Shown here piece after piece: positions 33,265-42,222 of a stretch of DNA of 64,000 bases. A program made the translations under genes and the position numbers. The notes below the pieces were generated by a model that was not told the DNA's origin, ran no database searches, and worked only from the letters and a program-made list of their open reading frames with translations. The stretch lies in the NCBI GenBank assembly GCA_963761735.1, contig CAVXHQ010000005.1, positions 1,054,001 through 1,118,000 on the forward strand, read 5' to 3'. Source of the stretch: CAVXHQ01 sp963761735 (lineage in GTDB: Bacteria; Pseudomonadota; Alphaproteobacteria; Rhodobacterales; Rhodobacteraceae). How positions within the stretch are numbered: the first letter of the stretch is position 1; every line of letters starts with the position of its first letter.

Positions 33265-34293
33265 ATGCTGCTGCGCTATATCCTGAAACGGCTCGCCATC
33301 GGCGTCGTGCAGCTTTTCGGCCTCGTGATCGCGGTTTTCTTTCTGATCCGCCTGCTGCCCGCCGACCCTGTCTCGCGCCTCGTCGGCCTGAATTCCAGTC
33401 CCGAAGGCTATGGGCAGGCCGCGGCGTCCCTTGGCCTCGACAAGCCGTTGTTTCAACAGTTGTCGCTCTATCTCGGCCTGCAGCCGGGGGTGCAGCCGGG
33501 GCTCTTGCAGGGCTCGCTCGGCACCTCCTGGGTCACCGGTTCGTCCATCGGATCCGAGGTCGCGGCCTTCCTGCCCGTCACCTTGCAGCTCATCACGCTG
33601 GCCTTCATCCTTGCGTTCATCGTGTCGGTGCCGGTCGGCATGCTGGGCGCGCTGAACCCCGGCAAAAAGGCGGACAAGGGCGTGTTCGTCTACAGCCTGT
33701 TCGCCGGGTCGCAACCGGAATTCTGGTGGGGGCTGCTGTTCGTCTATGTCTTCTACTTTCAGCTTGGCTGGGCACCCGCACCCCTCGGGCAGCTTTCGCC
33801 CATGACGTTCCCGCCGCCTTCGGTCACCGGTTTCATGCTGATCGACACCCTCATCGCGGGCGAACCTGCGAAATTCCTCGAGGCGCTGCATCACCTGATG
33901 ATGCCGGTGATCACGCTGGCGTTCATCCTGTCGGGCCCGATCATCAAGATGGTGCGCCAGAACATGCTGCGGGCGTTGCAGTCGGATTTCGTCCTTTATG
34001 CCAATGTCATCGGCCTGCCGAAACGGCGCGTCGCGCGCTATGCCCTGCGTGCCGCGATGGGGCCGTCGATGACGCTGATCGGGATCCTGTACGGGTTCAT
34101 GCTGTCGGGTGCGGTGCTGGTCGAATCGGTGTTCTCGCTCGGCGGGATCGGCCAGTACGCGATCCGCTCCGTGCTCGCCTTCGATTATCCGGCCATTCAG
34201 GGCGTCGTGCTGGTCATTACCGGCATCTCGCTTTTCGTCTATCTGGCCCTCGACCTTATCCACGCCGCCATTGACCCGAGGATTGCCCATTGA
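33265..34293 (+). CDS. ABC transporter permease, DppB/OppB type
   Basis: This 342-residue inner-membrane permease of a peptide/opine/nickel-type ABC importer opens with the family N-terminus (LLRYILKRLAIGVVQLFGLV, then LLPADPVSRLVG). It has six predicted helices, and the cytoplasmic EAA-like loop for the ATPase lies in VRQNMLRALQSDFVLYANVI, GLPKRRVARYALR. LVESVFSLGGIGQYAIRSVL is typical of DppB. The product pairs with the DppC-type permease that follows with a four-base overlap. Confidence 0.88.
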   Translation: MLLRYILKRLAIGVVQLFGLVIAVFFLIRLLPADPVSRLVGLNSSPEGYGQAAASLGLDKPLFQQLSLYLGLQPGVQPGLLQGSLGTSWVTGSSIGSEVAAFLPVTLQLITLAFILAFIVSVPVGMLGALNPGKKADKGVFVYSLFAGSQPEFWWGLLFVYVFYFQLGWAPAPLGQLSPMTFPPPSVTGFMLIDTLIAGEPAKFLEALHHLMMPVITLAFILSGPIIKMVRQNMLRALQSDFVLYANVIGLPKRRVARYALRAAMGPSMTLIGILYGFMLSGAVLVESVFSLGGIGQYAIRSVLAFDYPAIQGVVLVITGISLFVYLALDLIHAAIDPRIAH

Positions 34294-35228
34294 CCGAAGT
34301 TCAGGGCAGCAAGGCCGCCGTCATGTCCGGCGGGGGGGTGCCCGGCGAGGGCGCCTATATTCCGCCCGTGCGCCGGGCCGACTGGCTGCTGCGTGTCGGT
34401 GTGACCATCGTCACGCTGGTCTGCGTCCTCGCGGTGATCGGGCCGTACATCGGGCCCTACGATCCGACGCTGACGACCGTCCGCATCGCGGTGCCGCCGC
34501 CCGGTCTGACCGAAATCCCCGGACAGCTCGCGGGCTGGATCGGCGGCACGCTCGACTATCCGCCGCACTGGATGGGCACGGATGCGAACGGCTACGATAT
34601 CTTCAGCCGGGTGATCGCCGCCCCGCGCACGGATCTTCAGATTGCGCTTGCCGCCAATTTCCTGTCGCTGTTCATCGGCGTCTTCCTCGGTCTCGTCGCG
34701 GGGTACTGGCGCAACTGGGGGACAGAGCTTTTGATGCGGGTCTCGGACGTGCTGCAATCGTTCCCCGTGTTCATCATGGCGATGGTGCTGGTGGCGCTGG
34801 CGGGGCGCTCGGCGGTGAATATCGTGATCGCGCTCGCCTTCGTCTATGTGCCGATCTATGTCCGGCTGACCCGTGCCGAGGTTCTGTCGCAAACCGGGCG
34901 CGGCTTCGTCGAGGCGGCCCGCGCGATGGGCAATTCCGAACTGACCATCGCGATGCGCCACGTCCTGCCGAACTCCCTCACGCCCGCGCTGATCCAGTCG
35001 TCGGTGACCATCGGGTTCGCCATCCTGCTGACCGCCGGCCTGTCGTTCGTCGGCGCCGGTGTGCGTCCGCCGACGCCCGAATGGGGGCTGATGATTTCCA
35101 CCGGCGCGAACCAGATCGTGCTGGGCGAATGGTGGCCGTCGGTGTTCCCGGGGCTGGCGATATCGCTCACCGTGTTCGGCTTCGCCGTCTTGGGCAATGC
35201 ACTGGAGCGGCGCTATGAACGAGGGTGA
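34290..35228 (+). CDS. ABC transporter permease, DppC/OppC type
   Basis: The 312-residue second permease of the dipeptide-type importer shows an N-terminal cytoplasmic tail, a first helix (RVGVTIVTLVCVLAVIGPYI), HWMGTDANGYDIFSRVIAAP as in all DppC proteins, and the EAA-type loop TRAEVLSQTGRGFVEAARAM, GNSELTIAMRHVLPNSL. The C-terminal region GLSFVGAGVRPPTPEWGLMI is also diagnostic. Coupled by ATGA to the DppB gene; its 3' end overlaps the ATPase start by 14 bases. Confidence 0.88.
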   Translation: MTEVQGSKAAVMSGGGVPGEGAYIPPVRRADWLLRVGVTIVTLVCVLAVIGPYIGPYDPTLTTVRIAVPPPGLTEIPGQLAGWIGGTLDYPPHWMGTDANGYDIFSRVIAAPRTDLQIALAANFLSLFIGVFLGLVAGYWRNWGTELLMRVSDVLQSFPVFIMAMVLVALAGRSAVNIVIALAFVYVPIYVRLTRAEVLSQTGRGFVEAARAMGNSELTIAMRHVLPNSLTPALIQSSVTIGFAILLTAGLSFVGAGVRPPTPEWGLMISTGANQIVLGEWWPSVFPGLAISLTVFGFAVLGNALERRYERG

Positions 35229-37020
35229 GGCACTGCTGTCCGTCCGCGATCTGCGCGTCGGTTACGAAGTGCCGGGCGGGATCGTCACGCCGGTCGACGG
35301 CGTTTCGTTCGATCTTGCGCCCCGCGAGGTCGTGGGGCTGGTGGGGGATGCCGGATCCGGAAAATCCACGACCGCGCTGGCGCTGATGGGTCTTGCGCGG
35401 CCGCCGGGCAGGATCCTGCACGGACAGGTGATGTTCGGCGGACAGGACCTGCTCGCGCTGCCCGACGCCGAAATCCGCAAGATCCGGGGCCGAGAGATCG
35501 GCCTGATCGTGCAGAACCCGCGCGCCGCCCTGAACCCACTATTGCGGATCGGCGCACAGATCGGCCACGCCTATCGCGCGCACAACGCGGCGAGTGCGGC
35601 GGATGCGCGAAAACAGGCGATCGAAATGCTCCGCCTGGTCGGCATCAACGATCCCGAACGCCGGGTCGAGGCCTATGCCCACGAGTTGTCCGGCGGTATG
35701 GCGCAGCGCGCCCTGATCGCCATCGCCCTGTCGTCGCAGCCCCGCCTGCTGATCGCGGATGAGCCCACCAGCGGCCTCGACGTCACCATTCAGGCGCAGT
35801 TTCTCGACGAGATGTGGCGCACGGTGCAGAAAACCGGCTCCGCGATGCTGCTGGTCACTCAGGAACTCGGGGTGATCGCCAACTATTGCGACCGTGTGCT
35901 TGTGTTGCACGAAGGCCGTATCGTCGAGGATGCGCCGGTCAAGCGGTTCTTCAGCGACCCCGAACATCCCTACAGCCAGGAAGTTCTGCGGTTCTATCAG
36001 GACCGCTCGATGGCGTGGCCGGCCCAGGTCGCCGGGCAGGCGGGGTTCTTGGAAACCCGGGGTCTGACAAAACATTTTCCCCTGCGCGGATCGTCGAAGG
36101 TCGTGCAGGCGGTCGACAAGGTGTCGATCAAGGTGGGACGCGGCGAGGCCGTCGGTCTGGTCGGCGAAAGCGGCTCCGGCAAGACGACCGTGGGACGCAG
36201 CCTGTTGCGGCTCGAGACGCCGACGGGCGGCGAGGTGATCCTCGACGGGACCGAGATCACCGGGCTGGGCACTGCCGCGATGCGCGCGATGCGCAAGCGG
36301 ATGCAGATCGTGTTTCAGGACCCGTTCGACAGCGTCAATCCGCGCTGGACCGTCGCCGACATCCTCGACGAGCCGTTGCGCGTGATGGAAGGCGGCGCAA
36401 AGGGCGCGCGCCGCGACCGCGCGTTGGCGGCGTTGCGGCAGGTCGATCTCGATCCGTCGCTGATGGCCGCCAAACCGCGCGACCTTGGCGCGGGCGCCCT
36501 GCAACGGATCAACATTGCCCGCGCCCTCATCTGCAATCCCGAATTTCTGGTGCTGGACGAGCCGACGAGCGTGCTCGCGCCCCGCGCCCGCAACAGCCTG
36601 ATCGCCCTGTTGTCGCGCCTGCAGGCAGAGCTGGGCATTTCCTACCTGTTCATCACCCATGACCTGACCACCGTGCGCTATCTGTGTCAGCGCGTCGCCG
36701 TCATGTACCTCGGCCAGATCGTCGAGGAGGGCACGGTCGAGCAGGTGTTCACCGCCCCGCAGCACCCCTATTCGCGCGCGCTGCTGTCCGCGCACCTGAT
36801 GCCCGACCCGACGCACCGGCGTGTCGACAACCCGGTGCCGGCCGCCCTCGAGGGCGAGATCCCGTCGCCGATCGACGTGCCCGGCGGGTGCTATCTGGCC
36901 AGCCGGTGCCCTCATGTGACGGAGGCCTGCCGCGCCAACCCGCAGGTGCTGACCGACCTTGGCGGCAACCGCGCCGTGCGGTGCGAACGGGTGGTGCGCG
37001 GAGAAATCTCTCATGGATGA
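35215..37020 (+). CDS. Fused dipeptide-type ABC transporter ATPase (DppD-DppF)
   Basis: This 601-residue protein holds two nucleotide-binding domains in one chain, as in GsiA-type importers. Domain 1 has Walker A GDAGSGKST (about residue 46), signature ELSGGMAQRALIAIA and Walker B LLIADEPTSGLDV. Domain 2 has Walker A GESGSGKTT (about 317), Q-loop QIVFQDPFDSVNPRW, Walker B FLVLDEPTSVLA and switch histidine LFITHDLTTV. Its signature reads LGAGALQRINIARAL instead of LSGGQ, and the D-loop is APRARNS rather than LDVS, so its composite ATP site may be weakened. The oligopeptide-type C-terminal motif with cysteines (GCYLASRCPHVTEACRANP) closes the protein. It energises import by the permeases upstream. 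Confidence 0.88.
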   Translation: MNEGEALLSVRDLRVGYEVPGGIVTPVDGVSFDLAPREVVGLVGDAGSGKSTTALALMGLARPPGRILHGQVMFGGQDLLALPDAEIRKIRGREIGLIVQNPRAALNPLLRIGAQIGHAYRAHNAASAADARKQAIEMLRLVGINDPERRVEAYAHELSGGMAQRALIAIALSSQPRLLIADEPTSGLDVTIQAQFLDEMWRTVQKTGSAMLLVTQELGVIANYCDRVLVLHEGRIVEDAPVKRFFSDPEHPYSQEVLRFYQDRSMAWPAQVAGQAGFLETRGLTKHFPLRGSSKVVQAVDKVSIKVGRGEAVGLVGESGSGKTTVGRSLLRLETPTGGEVILDGTEITGLGTAAMRAMRKRMQIVFQDPFDSVNPRWTVADILDEPLRVMEGGAKGARRDRALAALRQVDLDPSLMAAKPRDLGAGALQRINIARALICNPEFLVLDEPTSVLAPRARNSLIALLSRLQAELGISYLFITHDLTTVRYLCQRVAVMYLGQIVEEGTVEQVFTAPQHPYSRALLSAHLMPDPTHRRVDNPVPAALEGEIPSPIDVPGGCYLASRCPHVTEACRANPQVLTDLGGNRAVRCERVVRGEISHG

Positions 37021-38614
37021 TGTGGTGATCGTCGGCGCCGGGGCAAGCGGTGCCGCCGCCGCGTGGCGGCTGGCGCGCGCGGGGCTGCGTGTCACCTGCC
37101 TCGAGCAGGGCGGTTGGGTCGATCCCGCCGCCACGCCGTCGCTGCGGCCCGACTGGGAAATCGCGCGTCAGACGACGCACCACCCCAACCCCAACGTGCG
37201 CAAGGCTGTGCAGGACTATCCGGTGGACGATACCGAGGCCGCGATAAAACCGTTCCTCTACAATGCCGTCGGCGGATCGACGATTCTGTGGGGCGCGCAT
37301 TTTCCGCGCCTGCGCCCGTCCGATTTCCGCACGCGAACGCTCGATGGCGTCGGCGACGACTGGCCGATCGGCTACGGCGATCTTGCCCCCTATTATGAGG
37401 AAAACGACCGCATGATGGGCGTGTCGGGCCTTGCGGGCGACCCCGGCAATCCCGAACGCGGCCCGCGTCAGATGCCGCCCGTTCCACCCGGCGCGGCGGG
37501 TATCCGGATGGCCGCGGCGTTCGACCGGCTCGGCTGGCACTGGTGGCCCGCCGACGTGGCGATCAACACCGAAAGGTACGGCGAGGGGCGCGGCGCCTGC
37601 AACAATTGCGGCCCCTGCGATCTGGGTTGTCCGCACGGGGCGCGGTCGGCCACCGACGTCAGCTATTGGCCGCAGGCCATCGCGGCGGGTGTGCGCCTGA
37701 TCACAGGCGCGCGGGTGTTCGAGGTCGAGACCGACGCGGCCGGTCGCGCCACCGGTGTTGCCTATTACGACCGCGACGGCACCGTGCAGCGGCGCCGCGC
37801 CGGCGTGGTGGCCCTTGCCGCCAACGGTCTGGGCACCGCACGGCTGATGTTGCTCTCCACGTCGAAACGGTTCCCGAACGGTCTGGCCAACGACACCGAC
37901 CTCGTCGGTCGCCGCCTGATGCACCACCCGACGGGGATGGTCACGGCGCGCTTCGCCGAGCCGATGGACGGCTGGGCCGGGCCCTTTGCCGTGTCGATCC
38001 TGTCTCAGGAATTCTACGAGACGCGCGAGGAGCACGATTTCAAACGCGGCTATCAGATGCAGCTGATCCGCTCTGACGGGCCGGTCGGCACCGCCGTCGG
38101 TGGCTATCTGCCCCGCGTCCCCTGGGGCGCGGGGCATCACGCCCGGTTCCGCGAGGTCTTTGGCCATACCGCCAGCCTGACGGTCACGACCGAGGATTTG
38201 CCGCGCAACGAGAACCGCGTCACGCTGTCGGATACCCTGGCCGACGGCGACGGCATCCCGGCACCGAAGATGACCTACACGCTCGACGACAATACGCGCG
38301 CGATGATCGCCCACGGGATCGCGCGGGCGTCCGAGGCCTTCGGTGTGGCCGGTGCCGTGGATATTTCGGCGCAATCCCTCGTGGCCGACGCCGGTTTTCA
38401 CCTGCTGGGCACCGCCTGCATGGGTGCCGATCCGGGCAGCAGCGTCACGGATGCCGACAGCCGCGCCCACGCGGTGCCGAACCTGATGATCCTCGACGGG
38501 TCGGTGTTTACCACGGCGGCGGCGCTGAACCCCACATCGACGATACAGGCCCTTGCCCTGCGCGCCGCCGATGCGCTGATCCGTGACCGTGCCGATCTGC
38601 AGGTCGCCTCATGA
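37013..38614 (+). CDS. GMC-family oxidoreductase with Cys-rich motif (1)
   Basis: This 533-residue FAD-dependent alcohol dehydrogenase begins with the dinucleotide motif VVIVGAGASGAAAAWRLARA and has YNAVGGSTILWGAHFPRLRP and a C-terminal GMC region (GTACMGADPGSSVTDADSRA, ILDGSVFTTAAALNPTSTIQ). A cysteine motif CNNCGPCDLGCPHG sits at about residues 199-212, as in gluconate-2-dehydrogenase-type flavoprotein subunits; it may help electron transfer to a partner. The next gene resembles the small subunit of such enzymes, so the pair probably forms a membrane-linked or periplasmic dehydrogenase. No signal peptide is seen on this subunit. Start 37013 overlaps the ABC ATPase by 8 bases. Confidence 0.82.
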   Translation: MDDVVIVGAGASGAAAAWRLARAGLRVTCLEQGGWVDPAATPSLRPDWEIARQTTHHPNPNVRKAVQDYPVDDTEAAIKPFLYNAVGGSTILWGAHFPRLRPSDFRTRTLDGVGDDWPIGYGDLAPYYEENDRMMGVSGLAGDPGNPERGPRQMPPVPPGAAGIRMAAAFDRLGWHWWPADVAINTERYGEGRGACNNCGPCDLGCPHGARSATDVSYWPQAIAAGVRLITGARVFEVETDAAGRATGVAYYDRDGTVQRRRAGVVALAANGLGTARLMLLSTSKRFPNGLANDTDLVGRRLMHHPTGMVTARFAEPMDGWAGPFAVSILSQEFYETREEHDFKRGYQMQLIRSDGPVGTAVGGYLPRVPWGAGHHARFREVFGHTASLTVTTEDLPRNENRVTLSDTLADGDGIPAPKMTYTLDDNTRAMIAHGIARASEAFGVAGAVDISAQSLVADAGFHLLGTACMGADPGSSVTDADSRAHAVPNLMILDGSVFTTAAALNPTSTIQALALRAADALIRDRADLQVAS

Positions 38615-39045
38615 GGGATCCCGCCGCCATCGCGCTTGTCGACTGCCTGTTGCCGGGCGATGCGGATTATCCGCCCGCCAGCGACGTCGGCCTCGATACC
38701 GCCCTGGCCGTGCACGACCGGTTCGGTCCGCCGCTGCGGAGGGTCCTTGCGATGTTGCCACATGACTTTGCGGCAGGCGACGGCCCGGCGCGGGACGCGG
38801 GTCTGCGCGTCGCCGAGGCGTCGGAGCCTGCGTGGTTTTCGGCGCTCGTCGTCGGCGCCTACAGCCTGTATTACACCCATCCCGTCGTCGCGGACGTCCT
38901 TGCGCGCCTGACCGGCTATGCCGCCGGTGCACCGCAGCCGGAGGGCCATGATCTTGCGCCGTTCGATCCCGCGATGGTCGCCGTGCCCGCCGCCCGCGCC
39001 CCCCATTTCCGAACTGCACCGGAGACTTTCGATGAAAACCGATAG
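38611..39045 (+). CDS. Small companion subunit, gluconate 2-dehydrogenase subunit 3-like
   Basis: This 144-residue protein is coupled by ATGA to the Cys-motif GMC gene. It contains LVDCLLPGDADYPPASDVGL near the start and AYSLYYTHPVVADVLARLTG, YAAGAPQPEGHDLAPF near the end, a pattern resembling subunit 3 of gluconate-2-dehydrogenase-type complexes. Unlike many of those it has no visible Tat signal peptide. The likely role is to stabilise or export the flavoprotein subunit or link it to an electron acceptor. The assignment rests mostly on position and these two motifs. Its 3' end overlaps the following SDR gene by 14 bases. Confidence 0.55.
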   Translation: MRDPAAIALVDCLLPGDADYPPASDVGLDTALAVHDRFGPPLRRVLAMLPHDFAAGDGPARDAGLRVAEASEPAWFSALVVGAYSLYYTHPVVADVLARLTGYAAGAPQPEGHDLAPFDPAMVAVPAARAPHFRTAPETFDENR

Positions 39046-39796
39046 CTTTATACCCGAGCGCCACAAAGGCGCCTCGGTCCTTGTCACCGGATCGGCCAGC
39101 GGCATCGGCCTCGGCATCGTGGAACGGTTTCTGGCCGAGGGCGCAAAGGTCGCGGGCTTCGACCTGAACCCGACGCCCGGCATCTTGTCGATTACCGGCG
39201 ACGCCACGGACGAGGCGGCGGTGGATGCGGCGGTGGCGCGTGTGGTGGACGAACACGGCGGCCTCGACGTGATGGTCTGCAACGCGGGCGTGATCGCGGT
39301 CGGCCCCGTCGTCGACATGGATTTCGCCGACTGGCGCCGGGTGATGGAGACGAACGTCAACTCTGTCTTTCTGGGCAGTCGCGCCGCCGCCCGCGCGATG
39401 ATCGCGCAGGGACGCGGCGGGTGCATCGTCAATGCCTCGAGCGGGGCGGGCAGGCGCGGCGTGCCCAATATCTCGCATTATTGCGCGTCCAAGGCGGCGG
39501 TGATCATGCTCACGCAATCGCTCGCGGCGGAACTCGCCCCGCACGGCATCCGCGCCAACTGCTATGTGCCGGGCCATATCGAGACGCCGTTCTGGGGGGG
39601 CATCGCGGACGGTTTCGCGCGCGTCACGGGCCAGACGCCCGAAGAGGTCATCGAAGGGTTCCGGCAGACCGTGCCGATGGGTCGTTTCGGCACGCCGGGC
39701 GACGTGGCGGCGACGGTATCCTGGCTCGCCAGCGCCGATGCGGCGTATGTCAGCGGGCAGGCGATCGCGATGAACGGCGCGGAATTTCCGTTCTAG
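39032..39796 (+). CDS. Short-chain dehydrogenase/reductase (SDR), island copy 2
   Basis: A 254-residue classical SDR: VLVTGSASGIGLGIVERFLA, VMVCNAGVIAVGPVVDMDF (the NAG motif with C for the first N), catalytic Ser in IVNASSGAGRRGVPNISHY and YCASKAA, then VPGHIETPFWGG and a C-terminal VSGQAIAMNGAEFPF. It is an NAD(P)-dependent alcohol dehydrogenase or ketoreductase. It lies between the two GMC oxidoreductase genes, so sequential oxidation of hydroxyl groups is plausible. The start at 39032 lies within the upstream gene's 3' end. Confidence 0.85.
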   Translation: MKTDSFIPERHKGASVLVTGSASGIGLGIVERFLAEGAKVAGFDLNPTPGILSITGDATDEAAVDAAVARVVDEHGGLDVMVCNAGVIAVGPVVDMDFADWRRVMETNVNSVFLGSRAAARAMIAQGRGGCIVNASSGAGRRGVPNISHYCASKAAVIMLTQSLAAELAPHGIRANCYVPGHIETPFWGGIADGFARVTGQTPEEVIEGFRQTVPMGRFGTPGDVAATVSWLASADAAYVSGQAIAMNGAEFPF

Positions 39797-39805
39797 GGGG
39801 CGCAG

Positions 39806-41422
39806 ATGGACACGTTCGACTATATCGTCGTCGGCGCGGGATCGGCGGGCTGCGTCCTTGCCAACCGGTTGACCGAGGATGGCAAACATACCGTCCTGCT
39901 GGTCGAGGCGGGCGGCAGCGACCGCAACCCGCTGTTCTCGGTGCCGCTGCTGGCGGGCGTCGCCTATTGGCACCGGCCCACGAACTGGAACTATGCGACG
40001 ACACCGCAGAAGGGCCTCGACGGGCGGCGCATCAAATGGCCCCGCGGCAAGGTGCTGGGCGGATCGTCGACGATCAACGGCATGATGTACATGCGCGGCA
40101 ATGCCGCCGATTACGACGGCTGGGCGCAGACCGGGCTGACCGGCTGGTCGCACGCCGACGTGATGCCCTATTTCCGCCGGTCCGAGGACAATCCCGAACG
40201 CCCGGGCGATCCGCACCACGGACAGGGCGGGCCGCTGCGGGTGACGAAGGCGCGGGGGGAAAACCGGCTCTACGCCGATTTCCTCGCCGCCGGGATGGCC
40301 CATGGCGCGCGGCCCAACGACGATTTCAACGGCGCGGACCAGGAGGGGCTGGGGTTCTACGATTTCAACACCCGCGACGGTCGCAGGGTAAGCTCTGCGA
40401 CGGCCTTTCTGCGTCCCGCGATGGCGCGGCAGAACCTGACCGTGCTGACCAAGACCCGCGTGCGCCGGATCGTCATGGCGGGCGGGCGCGCCACGGGGCT
40501 GCACCTGCGGCGGGCGGGGCAGACGACGACGGTGCATGCCCGCGCCGAGGTGATCCTGTGCGGCGGCGCGATCAATTCGCCGCAGCTGCTGATGCTGTCG
40601 GGGATCGGCGACGGGGCGCATCTGGCGGCGCACGGCATCGAAACCTGCGTCCATTCCCCCGGCGTCGGGCAGAACCTGCAGGACCATCTGGGCGTCTATC
40701 TGACCTATGCCTGCACCGACCCCGTGACGCTCTATCGCCTGATGCGGCCCGACCGGGCGGCATGGGCGGTGGCGCGGGCATGGCTGACGGGAAAGGGGCC
40801 CGCGACGGCGGTGCCGCTCGAGGCGGGCGGTTTCCTCAAGACGCGCCCGGACCTCGACATTCCGGATATCCACATGACCTTCGTGCCGGGCCTGAACCTC
40901 GAGACGACGCGGGCGGGGCAGGGGCGGCACGGCTATCTCATCAATTTTTACCAATTGCGGCCCGAAAGCCGGGGGCAGGTCACGTTGGCCTCCGCCGATC
41001 CCGGCGCCGCACCGCTGATCGACCCGCGCTACCTGACGGCGCAGGCCGACCGCCTCTGCATGCGCGACGGCACCCGGCTGGCGCGCCGGATCGGAGAGAC
41101 CGCCCCGCTTGCCGCGCGCAACGCGGGCGAGATTTCGCCCGTCGCCGCCGATCTGGAGACGGACGAGAGCATCGACGCCTGGGTCCGCGCCGGGGCGAAC
41201 ACGATATTCCACCCCGTCGGCACCGTGCGGATGGGTGCGGAGGCTGCGGCACCCGTCGACGGCACGCTGCGGGTGCGCGGCGTCGACGGATTGCGTGTGG
41301 TGGATGCCTCGGTCATGCCCGCCATCGTCGGTGGCAATACCTCGGCGCCGGTGATGATGATCGCCGAAAAGGCCGCCGATATGATCCTTGGCCGGACACC
41401 GCCGCGAGAGGCAGTCGCATGA
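39806..41422 (+). CDS. GMC-family oxidoreductase, choline/alcohol dehydrogenase type (2)
   Basis: This 538-residue flavoprotein of the choline dehydrogenase-like branch has DYIVVGAGSAGCVLANRLTE, WPRGKVLGGSSTINGMMYMR (GMC signature 1), EVILCGGAINSPQLLMLSGI (signature 2) and the C-terminal HPVGTVRMG and VDGLRVVDASVMPAIVGGNT with SAPVMMIAEKAAD. The active-site histidine pair is represented by H in IFHPVGT and by the Asn of GGNTSAP. It oxidises a primary or secondary alcohol to the carbonyl. It starts 9 bp after the SDR gene and its stop overlaps the enoyl-CoA hydratase start. Confidence 0.88.
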   Translation: MDTFDYIVVGAGSAGCVLANRLTEDGKHTVLLVEAGGSDRNPLFSVPLLAGVAYWHRPTNWNYATTPQKGLDGRRIKWPRGKVLGGSSTINGMMYMRGNAADYDGWAQTGLTGWSHADVMPYFRRSEDNPERPGDPHHGQGGPLRVTKARGENRLYADFLAAGMAHGARPNDDFNGADQEGLGFYDFNTRDGRRVSSATAFLRPAMARQNLTVLTKTRVRRIVMAGGRATGLHLRRAGQTTTVHARAEVILCGGAINSPQLLMLSGIGDGAHLAAHGIETCVHSPGVGQNLQDHLGVYLTYACTDPVTLYRLMRPDRAAWAVARAWLTGKGPATAVPLEAGGFLKTRPDLDIPDIHMTFVPGLNLETTRAGQGRHGYLINFYQLRPESRGQVTLASADPGAAPLIDPRYLTAQADRLCMRDGTRLARRIGETAPLAARNAGEISPVAADLETDESIDAWVRAGANTIFHPVGTVRMGAEAAAPVDGTLRVRGVDGLRVVDASVMPAIVGGNTSAPVMMIAEKAADMILGRTPPREAVA

Positions 41423-42222
41423 CCGAGAGTTTCGCCGACGACGGTCTGATCCTGACGCCCGGACGGGTCGCCGTCCTGACGCTGAACCGCCCCGCGCGGC
41501 GCAACGCGATGACGGCGGCGATGTGGGCCGCGATCCCCGGCATCTGCGACCGGATTGCGGGCGATGCGACGATCCGCGTGCTGGTCGTGACCGGCGAAGG
41601 TCCGGCGGCGTTCTGCGCGGGTGCCGACATGTCGGAATTCGAGCGTGTCTATGCAACGCCCGAGAGCACCGGCGCCTATAACGCGACCGTGCGGGCGGCG
41701 CAGGCGCGCTTGCGCGATCTGCCGTGCCCCACGGTCGCGGCTATTCGCGGCGCCTGCTTCGGGGGTGGCTGCGGGCTGGCGCTCGCCTGCGACCTGCGGG
41801 TGGCGGATGCCACGGCACGGCTTGCGATCACGCCGGCGAAACTGGGGCTGGCCTACAGCCCGGCGGACACCTGGCAACTGATCGAAAAGGTCGGCGTGGT
41901 CCGCGCCAAGGACCTGTTGCTGACGGGACGTGCGGTGGACGCGGCCGAGGCGCTGGCCATCGGACTGGTGGACCGGACCAGCGACGATGCAGCAGCGGCG
42001 TCCCGAACGCTTGCCAGAGATCTGGCGACGCTCGCGCCCGGCGCGCTCGCCGCGATCAAGGCGATCTGCAACGGGCTGAGCACGCCCGACGCCTCTGCCG
42101 CGCTGCACACGGCCTTCGAGGCGACGTTCCGCAGCGCAGAGTTCCGGGAGGGCTATTCCGCGTTCCTCGAAAAACGACCGCCCGATTTCGACAAGTACCC
42201 CGCTCAGGAGCGCGACCGATGA
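41419..42222 (+). CDS. Enoyl-CoA hydratase/isomerase (crotonase family)
   Basis: A 267-residue crotonase-fold protein: VAVLTLNRPARRNAMTAAMW, the first oxyanion loop AFCAGADMSEFER (about residue 70), the second oxyanion region IRGACFGGGCGLALACDLRV (about 108-127), and ALAIGLVDRTSDD. One of the two canonical catalytic glutamates is not obvious at the position after the second oxyanion loop (DLRVADATARLAITPAKLGL). The reaction could be hydration, isomerisation or C-C hydrolysis of a CoA ester. It is coupled by overlap on both sides in the ABC-GMC operon. Confidence 0.85.
   Translation: MTESFADDGLILTPGRVAVLTLNRPARRNAMTAAMWAAIPGICDRIAGDATIRVLVVTGEGPAAFCAGADMSEFERVYATPESTGAYNATVRAAQARLRDLPCPTVAAIRGACFGGGCGLALACDLRVADATARLAITPAKLGLAYSPADTWQLIEKVGVVRAKDLLLTGRAVDAAEALAIGLVDRTSDDAAAASRTLARDLATLAPGALAAIKAICNGLSTPDASAALHTAFEATFRSAEFREGYSAFLEKRPPDFDKYPAQERDR

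Noticed and set aside
38609..41656. Minus-strand open frame of about 1000 codons
   Set aside because: It is antisense to the GMC, SDR and hydratase genes, Arg/His/Pro-rich, and without recognisable domains; high GC produces such shadow frames.
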